Shown here: positions 1 to 5,439 of the stretch, piece by piece | Layout: each line of letters starts with the position of its first letter | Numbering within the stretch: the stretch's first letter is position 1 | NCBI GenBank assembly: GCA_051011595.1 | Contig: JBPCTQ010000132.1 | Location: 1-5,965, forward strand | Reading direction: 5' to 3' | Source: JAOUEE01 sp051011595 | Lineage (GTDB): Bacteria > Actinomycetota > Acidimicrobiia > Acidimicrobiales > SHLQ01 | DNA length: 5,965 nucleotides | Program-made: the position numbers and the translations under genes | Notes under the pieces: generated by a model | Seen by the model: only the letters and a program-made list of their open reading frames with translations | Told to the model about the DNA's origin: nothing | Databases searched by the model: none

Positions 1-28
1 CGCGCGGGAGCGCATTTGGGCCACCGAG

Positions 29-45
29 CCAGGAGTTGATCCTGG
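29..45 (-). terminator. Short inverted repeat after the LigD-like gene, possible weak terminator
   Basis: CCAGGA (29-34) and TCCTGG (40-45) are perfect 6-bp arms around a 5-base loop. They lie about 15 bases past the stop codon of the LigD-like gene on the minus strand. No T-run follows the stem on that strand, so this is not a classical intrinsic terminator. U-poor hairpin terminators have been proposed in actinomycetes, and that is the only support for this call. The rest of positions 1-59 shows nothing recognisable. Confidence 0.25.
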
Positions 46-59
46 GCGGTCGGCGGCGG

Positions 60-1028
60 TCATCGGATCTCGAGCCACTCCGGACCGGTTCCGCCGATTC
101 GGTAGGGCGAGTCGAGGCGTTTGGCCATCACACCGGTGTTGCTGTCGAACACCTCGTCGAGTCCCCGCCGCGGCGACGTCCGCCAGCCGGGACCGTCGAG
201 GCGCAGGTCGTCGAGCTGGCGTCGTCGGAGATCGAGTGGTTGGTCGGTGACCGGTCGGCCCTCCACCCACAACAGGTCGAAGGCCATGAACACCATCGCC
301 GCCGTCTTGGCCGCGTTGCGTGCCCCGCTGTCGCTGGTGATGCGCAGTCTGCGGCCTATTCCTCGGCGATCGTGGGCGACCGCACCGGCACTGTCGACGG
401 GCACGATGACACCGTCGAGGATCACTTCCAGGTGACCGATGGCGCGAGCGATGCGTCGGATCTCGGGGAACTTGGCCGACAGGTTGGTGCCTTCGGCATC
501 GATGATGGTGACCCGCCCGGTGTCGTTGGAGACGGTGGCCCGGATGCCGCTCCATCGGGTCTCGTACACCCACCCGGGTTCGTCGGGGAGCTCACCGGCT
601 ATGGCCTGCATCGGGGTGACCCCGATGGGTAGTGGCACCCGGCCGGCATCGACTGGCGGGTCCATGCGATGGATGAGCCAGTCGCGGGTGCCGCGCATCG
701 AGAACAGCGAGTACTTCCCCTGGACCCGGTCGCCGGCCAGGGTGATGACCACCTTCTGGTCCTCCATCTTGTGGGCCTCGAAGGTGCCCGTGTCCCAGTT
801 GGTCATACGACCCTTGCCGTAGCCGGGGTCGGCGGCGTCGCCTTCGTAGTCGAGGAACTCCAAACCGTGATCCTCGGTCCGCACCGCCAGCCGGTTCTCG
901 TCGGGACTCCACGGCACCCCTCGGGTGAGGGCCCACGACCACAACACCCCTTCGTGTTCGAGCCGCAGATCCCAGTGCAGACGGGTGGCGTCGTGTTGCT
1001 GGATCACGAAACGCCGCTCGTCGACCAT
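60..1028 (-). CDS. LigD-type 3'-phosphoesterase fused to a degenerate ATP-dependent DNA ligase adenylation domain
   Basis: The product has 322 residues from ATG at 1028; a TTG one codon upstream is the alternative start. GGGGAG (1038-1043) lies 9 bases before the ATG. Residues 1-125 match the LigD 3'-phosphoesterase domain (LigD_N), which in bacterial end joining trims 3' ribonucleotides and phosphates from broken DNA ends. The hallmark HDATRLHWDLRLE begins at H12. H12, H18, D20, R22, R46 and H54 keep the spacing of the metal-binding and catalytic residues known from Pseudomonas LigD; a tyrosine shortly after the last histidine in that enzyme appears to be F58 here. Residues 135-322 resemble the ligase nucleotidyltransferase domain, but motif I (E-x-K-x-D-G-x-R) reads ETRWSGIR (156-163). 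The AMP-accepting Lys is therefore Arg158 and the Asp is Ser160. Motif III has Val207 where Glu is usual, and the last motif reads WLEIR rather than W-x-K-x-K. K303 of motif V remains. The protein ends there with no OB-fold. Inference: active phosphoesterase, inactive ligase. No Ku or polymerase gene is visible nearby. Confidence 0.88.
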   Translation of the reverse strand: MVDERRFVIQQHDATRLHWDLRLEHEGVLWSWALTRGVPWSPDENRLAVRTEDHGLEFLDYEGDAADPGYGKGRMTNWDTGTFEAHKMEDQKVVITLAGDRVQGKYSLFSMRGTRDWLIHRMDPPVDAGRVPLPIGVTPMQAIAGELPDEPGWVYETRWSGIRATVSNDTGRVTIIDAEGTNLSAKFPEIRRIARAIGHLEVILDGVIVPVDSAGAVAHDRRGIGRRLRITSDSGARNAAKTAAMVFMAFDLLWVEGRPVTDQPLDLRRRQLDDLRLDGPGWRTSPRRGLDEVFDSNTGVMAKRLDSPYRIGGTGPEWLEIR

Positions 1029-1037
1029 CAACCCAGT

Positions 1038-1043
1038 CTCCCC
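1038..1043 (-). promoter_or_regulatory. Ribosome binding site of the LigD-like gene
   Basis: GGGGAG on the minus strand sits 9 bases before ATG 1028 and 6 bases before the alternative TTG at 1031. It favours the ATG start. Its first two G's are the last bases of repeat copy A, and it begins 3 bases after the foot of that copy's hairpin (1047). Confidence 0.6.
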
Positions 1044-1046
1044 GAA

Positions 1047-1088
1047 CTGGCGGTGGAACGCGCCACCTATGACGCGCTGGACCGCCAG
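1047..1088 (-). other. Hairpin of repeat copy A, next to a ribosome binding site
   Basis: The outer arms CTGGCGGT (1047-1054) and ACCGCCAG (1081-1088) are perfectly complementary over 8 bp. Inside them, a 2x2 internal loop leads to a 6-bp apical stem (1057-1062 with 1073-1078) around a 10-base loop. In minus-strand RNA the apical stem contains one U-G wobble (1058 with 1077). The structure ends 3 bases before the Shine-Dalgarno of the LigD-like gene, so it could affect translation of that gene or protect the transcript. That role is inference. Confidence 0.6.
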
Positions 1089-1106
1089 AACGCGCCGACG
1101 ACCGAA

Positions 1107-1148
1107 CTGGCGGTGGAGCGCGCCACCTATGACGCGCTGGACCGCCAG
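1107..1148 (-). other. Hairpin of repeat copy B, just after the sulfotransferase stop
   Basis: This has the same architecture as copy A: 8-bp outer stem (1107-1114 with 1141-1148), a 2x2 internal loop, and a fully Watson-Crick 6-bp apical stem (1117-1122 with 1133-1138) around a 10-base loop. It begins 10 bases after the sulfotransferase stop codon. No T-run follows it. It could mark the 3' end of the glycan operon, as a U-less terminator or a barrier to exonucleases, but sequence cannot decide this. Confidence 0.6.
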
Positions 1149-1158
1149 AACGCGCCGG

Positions 1159-2037
1159 CTAGGGGGTGGCGCGGGCGGCGTCGGTCAGTTCGATGAGTTC
1201 GGCGACGCGGGCTTCGCTGGCGGCGAACCCCTTCCGCAGCTCGTCGACCAGCTCGGGATCGACGTCCTCGTAGCTGCGTTCGTTGTATTTGGGGTAGTCG
1301 GCGGTCGGCGGCGGGTCGACACCGAGGAAGTCGGTCACCCGGCGCAGTGTCTGCTCCGGTTCGGACTGCAGATCCTCGGTTCGCAACAACAACAACTGGG
1401 CCGGGGCCACATGCTCCAGCCACCGCTCGATCTGGGGCGCGTACTGGCTACGAGCCACGTAGCTGTGGTGCATGTGCGCGGTACTCACGTACGTGGGTTC
1501 GGCCGCCAGCCGCTCGGCCTCACCGGCCAGGCGCTCCTGCTCGGCCGCCAACGCCTTGTCGAGGGGGAGGTGCTCGTTGCCCCGAGCCAGTTCGTGATGA
1601 TGGTGGGAGATGGTGCGCTCCACCGGATCCCGCAGAATGGCAATGGCCTGAACGGCCGGCATCAACGCCGACACCCGACCCGGAATCTCGGGATGAAAGA
1701 GGTAGTACGGGCTGGCCTCCCCCACCGCGTAGGGCAGCTCCGACCGTTCCAGCAGGGCCCGCCGAGGGAAGTGACTGCGATACCACGCGTCGGACCGATC
1801 GAAGTCGGTGTCGAAGTAGTGCACCCCCTTGTTCCGGACAGGGCCGAACACCTGGGCATGGCGCTCCAGGTAATAGAACAGCGACGTCGTACCCGATCGT
1901 TGCGCGCCGATGATGAGGAACGTGGGCAGAACCCGCATCCGAGCCGTGGGCCTGCGCATCGCGGTGGTGAAGTTGCGGACCCCACGCCGCACCGGACGAG
2001 GCAGGGACACCCGCCCCAACGCCGATCGACCGCTCAC
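1159..2037 (-). CDS. PAPS-dependent sulfotransferase (heparan-type/Sulfotransfer_1 family)
   Basis: The 292-residue protein is predicted to transfer sulfate from PAPS to a hydroxyl or amine, most likely on a glycan given its neighbours. The 5'-phosphosulfate loop IGAQRSGTTSL (43-53) follows a basic N-terminus and a beta strand. The 3'-phosphate-binding segment is LRDPVERTISH (135-145), and GEASPYY (106-112) fits the substrate/catalytic region of this family. RSQYAPQIERWLE (196-208) resembles the Y-x-x-x-L-x-x-W segment common in NDST-like bacterial members. The length is normal for a single-domain enzyme, and no signal peptide or membrane segment is evident, so it is probably cytosolic. The start is GTG 2037: GGAG lies 7 bases upstream, and the codon overlaps the preceding stop as GTGA. 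Two histidine clusters (145-148 and 188, 190-191) are unusual. It is the last gene of the coupled operon. The acceptor is unknown. Confidence 0.9.
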   Translation of the reverse strand: MSGRSALGRVSLPRPVRRGVRNFTTAMRRPTARMRVLPTFLIIGAQRSGTTSLFYYLERHAQVFGPVRNKGVHYFDTDFDRSDAWYRSHFPRRALLERSELPYAVGEASPYYLFHPEIPGRVSALMPAVQAIAILRDPVERTISHHHHELARGNEHLPLDKALAAEQERLAGEAERLAAEPTYVSTAHMHHSYVARSQYAPQIERWLEHVAPAQLLLLRTEDLQSEPEQTLRRVTDFLGVDPPPTADYPKYNERSYEDVDPELVDELRKGFAASEARVAELIELTDAARATP

Positions 2038-3182
2038 GTCGGTGCTCCGGCCGGGCGCATCGACTCGAGCACCGAGACGATCTCGTCGCGCCGGTCGACC
2101 AGCTCATCGGCCAGGCCCGATTCGACCATACGAGCCACGGTCTCGAGCAGCTCGATACGAACCAGAAGAGCAGCCCCGCCGGGGTCGACCTCGAAGCTGC
2201 CAAGGTGCTCGACCAGGGCATCCTGAGCCCGCGCCGCGGCCGCAGCCACGGTCTGGCCGTCGACGAAGCGGCCCACCTGCATCACGTAGTGGGCCACGTC
2301 GACACCGATGGGGCCATCGGTCCGAGACCGTTCCCAGTCCCACACGTACAGGCCGAGGTCACTGACCGTTCGGCGGATGTTCCACGGTGACCAGTCGCCG
2401 TGGTAGCCGCCGAAGTCGACCAGGTGTTCACCTGACTGCCGTTCCTCGGCCTCGGCCAGATGGTCGAGCCGGCCCAGACGGCCACGGAGCGATTGCCAGT
2501 AGTCCGACGCCGCCAGCGCCTCGCGTGATCGACCGCCGTAAGCCACCAGACGACCCAGCGCCGCCACCTCGGCGTCGGCTTCGGCCGCCGGGGCGTCATC
2601 GATGGGGAGCGGCCGAGTCATCAGGATCGACAGGCCCGACCAACTGAAGAAGTCGATCACATCGGGCACGATGAGGCCCCGGCAGGGGCGCTCCCGGAGC
2701 GACCCCAGGGCGTCGGCCTCGGTGCCGACCAGATCCGCGGTGGCCCGATCCCATCCGACCTTGGCGAAGGCCACGATGCGGTCGTCGGTGTCGAGCACCC
2801 GAACCACCGGTTTGCGATTGGGGCGGACGGGGCCGGCGGTGGCCCACAGCCGGACGTCGTGGCCGAGTCGCTTCCCGAGCTCGGCGCGCAGGGTGCTGCC
2901 CGCACCGGCCGACACATGGACCAGGTTGGGCAGACGCCGCCGAAGGCGGTCGTTGGCCGCGGCCCGAGCCGCCGCAGAGCGCATGAGCGCCTCTCGTCGA
3001 GCCATGCCGGCCGCCGGACGCACCAGCGCCCCACGCACGGCTGCCGAACTGGCCGCGTCGGCCAGGATCGACGGCGACTTCGGACCAGGCAGAGCAACGT
3101 AGACCTCATCGTCTTCGGCTCCGACACCACGACCGACCGTGCCCTCCGGGGCCATCACCCGGTTCCACCAGCTGAGGGTCAT
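2034..3182 (-). CDS. Aminoglycoside-phosphotransferase/choline-kinase-fold kinase of unknown substrate
   Basis: The 382-residue protein has the APH kinase fold. HGDWSPWN (261-268) is the Brenner-type catalytic loop H-x-D-x-x-x-x-N, with D263 as candidate catalytic base and N268 as metal ligand. WDWE (281-284) supplies the second metal-binding Asp, D282. AFAKVGW (138-144) carries the likely ATP-binding Lys141, and E155 in TEADALGSL is the likely partner glutamate. Residues 1-110 precede the kinase core, are Ala/Arg-rich, and match nothing I recognise. ATG 3182 is chosen because it forms an ATGA overlap with the preceding stop; no clear Shine-Dalgarno is visible, so coupling probably drives initiation. 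A TTG 53 codons further upstream would force a long overlap with the membrane gene. Placement between a glycan polymerase/ligase and a sulfotransferase suggests phosphorylation of a sugar or other small precursor, which is inference. Nothing specifically indicates antibiotic resistance. Confidence 0.85.
   Translation of the reverse strand: MTLSWWNRVMAPEGTVGRGVGAEDDEVYVALPGPKSPSILADAASSAAVRGALVRPAAGMARREALMRSAAARAAANDRLRRRLPNLVHVSAGAGSTLRAELGKRLGHDVRLWATAGPVRPNRKPVVRVLDTDDRIVAFAKVGWDRATADLVGTEADALGSLRERPCRGLIVPDVIDFFSWSGLSILMTRPLPIDDAPAAEADAEVAALGRLVAYGGRSREALAASDYWQSLRGRLGRLDHLAEAEERQSGEHLVDFGGYHGDWSPWNIRRTVSDLGLYVWDWERSRTDGPIGVDVAHYVMQVGRFVDGQTVAAAAARAQDALVEHLGSFEVDPGGAALLVRIELLETVARMVESGLADELVDRRDEIVSVLESMRPAGAPT
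2045..2048 (-). promoter_or_regulatory. Ribosome binding site of the downstream sulfotransferase
   Basis: GGAG on the minus strand lies 7 bases before GTG 2037, inside the end of the kinase gene. Together with the GTGA overlap it decides for the GTG start over the later in-frame methionines (residues 27 and 34). Confidence 0.55.
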
Positions 3183-4489
3183 GATCCGATCACCGCGGGG
3201 AGCGGCGGCCGCGGCGGCACGGGTTCGCGCCCGCGTCGCAACAAGAGCGCGGCGGCCAGGAACCCGTAGGCCAACGCACCCGGGAACAGGTTGTAGAACC
3301 ACATCTGAACGAGCAGACCAGCGGTTACGGCATGCAGCCAAAGGTGGACATCATCGAGATGGTCGCCCGTTCGCCAGGCCAGCACCACGAGGAACGAGAC
3401 GAACAACACCACCCCCGGCCAACCATGGCTGAAGAGCACCGTCCACACCTGTCCGTGGGTGCCGACCGGAGGCAGGTTGGGGTTGTCCTCGTCGGGCCGG
3501 GGAGCACCGAAACCGACCAGCGGAGAGTCCTGCACCTGGTCGAGGGTGAGCGAGTACAACGTGCTACGCGACCGGTTGGAGTGATCGGACTCGGCCCGGT
3601 CGGCGATGAGATCACCCAGAGGTGTGAGGGTGACGAACAAGATGACCACCACCACACCGAGCAGCAGTCGCAGGGTGGGCAGGACTCGCCCCGCCCCTAC
3701 GCGGCGCACGGCCACATACAAGAAGGTGGCAGCCAAGCTCATCCAGAGACCGCGGTTGACCGACACCACGATGGGCACCAGCGAGATCACCAGCAGGGCC
3801 CGAACCAGCACCCGGTGCTCGACACGGTGGTACCCGATGCCGGCGATGGTGAACGGGATGAGGGCCGCCATCACCGACCCCCACTGGTTGGTGAAACGGA
3901 AGGGGAACGCGGGCCGGGGCAGGTCGAACCCGAGGAACGATTGCACCTGGGCGAAGCGCGGTGTGAGCAGGTCGGTGAGGAAGGCGCTCGATCCCGCCGC
4001 ACCCGGCAGCACCGCCATCGGCAGGCTGAAGAGATCGCTTTCGCCGATGAGCATGCCCGCCATGCCGCCCAACGTGAGGACGGCGAGGGGCACCGCCACC
4101 CAACGCACCACCTTCTCGGTGGGAAACTGGCGTTCGGAGAGGTTGAACACGTAGAGCAGCAGGATCCCGGCCGCGGCGTATGCGGCCACCCGATACCCGG
4201 CGCCGATGAGCGAACCGGGCCGGTCGGTCAGCTGCACGGCGGTGACGGCGGCCCAGACCACGAATCCCACCCAGATGCCGAAACCACGGGGAATGCGAAC
4301 CCGGCGGGCGCCGAGCAGGCGTACGCCCATCGGGATGGCCATGATCACCCAGATGGCCTGGCCGAAGCCGAGCAGCGCCCAGATCGGATACCCCAGCAGA
4401 ATGGCCGCGATGGGTGTGGACGGCCGCCGCCACCAGTGTTGTTGGCGCGCCGCCCGGCGACGGGCCCGGGACTCGGCGACCGTCAACAT
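3179..4489 (-). CDS. O-antigen ligase/Wzy-type polymerase-like membrane protein
   Basis: The 436-residue integral membrane protein has roughly a dozen hydrophobic segments between residues 26 and 417, a short basic cytoplasmic N-terminus and a basic, proline-rich tail. This layout matches the O-antigen ligase/polymerase superfamily, which joins undecaprenyl-linked glycan to an acceptor or polymerises repeat units on the outer face of the membrane. SVNRG (243-247) resembles the conserved S-x-x-R-G region. The large outside loop (about 291-352) contains the NRSRSTLY and DSPLVGFGAP elements typical of these proteins and H345 in THGQ; H345 followed by HGWPG (355-359) resembles the H-N...E-x-G-x-x-G signature. 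The start is ATG 4489, giving a TGATG junction with the glycosyltransferase stop. A GTG ten codons earlier (4519) is possible, but no Shine-Dalgarno is visible before it. Whether it acts as ligase or polymerase cannot be told from sequence. Confidence 0.85.
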   Translation of the reverse strand: MLTVAESRARRRAARQQHWWRRPSTPIAAILLGYPIWALLGFGQAIWVIMAIPMGVRLLGARRVRIPRGFGIWVGFVVWAAVTAVQLTDRPGSLIGAGYRVAAYAAAGILLLYVFNLSERQFPTEKVVRWVAVPLAVLTLGGMAGMLIGESDLFSLPMAVLPGAAGSSAFLTDLLTPRFAQVQSFLGFDLPRPAFPFRFTNQWGSVMAALIPFTIAGIGYHRVEHRVLVRALLVISLVPIVVSVNRGLWMSLAATFLYVAVRRVGAGRVLPTLRLLLGVVVVILFVTLTPLGDLIADRAESDHSNRSRSTLYSLTLDQVQDSPLVGFGAPRPDEDNPNLPPVGTHGQVWTVLFSHGWPGVVLFVSFLVVLAWRTGDHLDDVHLWLHAVTAGLLVQMWFYNLFPGALAYGFLAAALLLRRGREPVPPRPPLPAVIGS

Positions 4490-5439
4490 CAGATACTGCG
4501 CCCCGTCTTCTGCACCCACTGCACCACTCGGTCGGCACTCACCAACCGGGTGGCGATCAACAGCGACAGCCAGGCCCGGTGTTCGGTCGGGGCCAACCGC
4601 AGGGTGGACACCGCCTCCTTGCGGGCCTGGGAGTAGTCGCCCAGCGCGGCCCGGGCAAAGGCGATCTGACCGCGGATGCGGGCCAGGCCCCGGCGGTCAT
4701 CGGCGATGTCGGGATGCTGGTCGAGCACATACGACAGCCCGTCGATGCGCATCTGCCAGCGCTCGACGTAGAAGGACTGCTGGTGCCACAGGATCTCGAC
4801 CTCGGGATCGTTGACCGCGATCACGTCGGTGTAGCGAGTGGCCCGCAGCAGGAACTCGTAGTCCTCGCCGTATCCCCCGGGGACGTCTTCGTCGATGAGC
4901 CCCATACGATCGAGCAGCCCGCGACGGAACAAGAAGGTGCTCGGATGGCTCGCCTCGATGGTCCGCGATCGCAGCAGGTCCGAGCGCTCCACCCGACGGT
5001 GTCCGGCCGGGCGCGGACGTCGGATGTCGCCGTAGCGGATCTCGATTCCGGTGGTGGCGAAGTCGATGCCGGGATGGGCGTCGAGCAGATCGACCTGGGC
5101 CGAGAGTTTGCCGGGGCGCCAGATGTCGTCGTCGTCGCAAAACGCGATGAGCGCACCGTCGGTTGCCTCCATACCCGTGTTGCGGGCCCCCTGCAGGCCG
5201 GGACGCCGAGTATTGGTGATAACCCGGACCGGCCGATCACCACCGTGAACGGCCAGGGTCTCGTCGGGTTCACTGCGGTCGTAGACCACCACGGTCTCGA
5301 CGACACCGAGGTAGTCCTGGGCCGCCACCGAGTCGAGGGTCTTGCGCAGCAGCTCGGGGCGATCGCGGGTGGCCACCACCACGGTGACCGGGGCGCGTTG
5401 ATCCACGAGGGAATGGTGAGGAACGGCCGCGGCGCTCAT
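4489..5439 (-). CDS. Family 2 glycosyltransferase with a C-terminal TPR-like helical tail
   Basis: The 316-residue inverting glycosyltransferase has a GT-A fold. VTVVVATRDRPELLRKTLDS (18-37) is the nucleotide-binding start of the domain, and GLQGARNTGM (81-90) is the usual G-x-x-x-A-R-N-x-G element. FCDDDDIW (100-107) carries the metal/nucleotide-sugar-binding D-x-D, and GGYGEDYEF (188-196) provides the E-D region containing the likely catalytic base. From about residue 250, RIRGQIAFARAALGDYSQA and the following helix resemble a TPR-like helical pair, possibly a docking surface. There is no membrane anchor, so it probably acts on lipid-linked sugar at the inner face. ATG 5439 is preceded by GAGGA with a 5-base spacer and overlaps the upstream stop as ATGA. 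It sits directly before the ligase/polymerase, as expected for building the glycan that protein exports or joins. The donor and acceptor sugars cannot be named. Confidence 0.92.
   Translation of the reverse strand: MSAAAVPHHSLVDQRAPVTVVVATRDRPELLRKTLDSVAAQDYLGVVETVVVYDRSEPDETLAVHGGDRPVRVITNTRRPGLQGARNTGMEATDGALIAFCDDDDIWRPGKLSAQVDLLDAHPGIDFATTGIEIRYGDIRRPRPAGHRRVERSDLLRSRTIEASHPSTFLFRRGLLDRMGLIDEDVPGGYGEDYEFLLRATRYTDVIAVNDPEVEILWHQQSFYVERWQMRIDGLSYVLDQHPDIADDRRGLARIRGQIAFARAALGDYSQARKEAVSTLRLAPTEHRAWLSLLIATRLVSADRVVQWVQKTGRSI

Larger units (their letters stand above)
1042..1157. repeat. Two-copy tandem repeat, 60-bp period
   Basis: Copy A (1042-1097) and copy B (1102-1157) are 56 bp each and agree at 55 positions. 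They are separated by ACGA (1098-1101). The only difference is A at 1058 versus G at 1118 on the plus strand. The pair fills almost the whole gap between the sulfotransferase stop (1159) and the LigD-like start (1028). I do not recognise the repeat family. The near-identity suggests a recent duplication, in the manner of a minisatellite. Confidence 0.95.

Noticed and set aside
36..632. Plus-strand open frame opposite the LigD-like gene
   Set aside because: It is antisense to conserved ligase-domain motifs, with a Gly/Asp/Val-rich translation typical of a shadow frame.
1042..1157. CRISPR array
   Set aside because: There are only two 56-bp units separated by 4 bases, with no spacers and no cas genes in view.
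1032..1158. Promoter for the LigD-like gene within the repeats
   Set aside because: No convincing -35/-10 pair was seen on the minus strand; CATAGGT in the hairpin loop is only a weak -10 resemblance and occurs in both copies.
925..2226. Long plus-strand open frame (433 codons) opposite the sulfotransferase and kinase
   Set aside because: It is antisense to genes with clear sulfotransferase and kinase motifs. Its translation is low-complexity with no recognisable domain, as expected of mirror frames in GC-rich coding DNA.
2034..3182. Aminoglycoside-resistance gene
   Set aside because: The fold is shared by many kinases. The operon context is glycan synthesis, and nothing here ties the protein to a known resistance subfamily.
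3183..3341. N-terminal extension of the kinase from an upstream TTG
   Set aside because: It would add 53 residues overlapping the membrane gene. The ATG at 3182 forms an ATGA junction like its neighbours, and the added residues look like frame-shifted coding sequence.
4490..4519. Ten-residue extension of the ligase/polymerase-like protein from GTG 4519
   Set aside because: No Shine-Dalgarno is visible before it and the TGATG junction at 4489 fits the operon pattern. It is not excluded.
3332..4636. Long plus-strand open frame (434 codons) opposite the O-antigen ligase-like gene
   Set aside because: Its His/Gln/Asp/Gly-rich translation is the antisense image of a hydrophobic membrane protein, with no domain or ribosome binding site.
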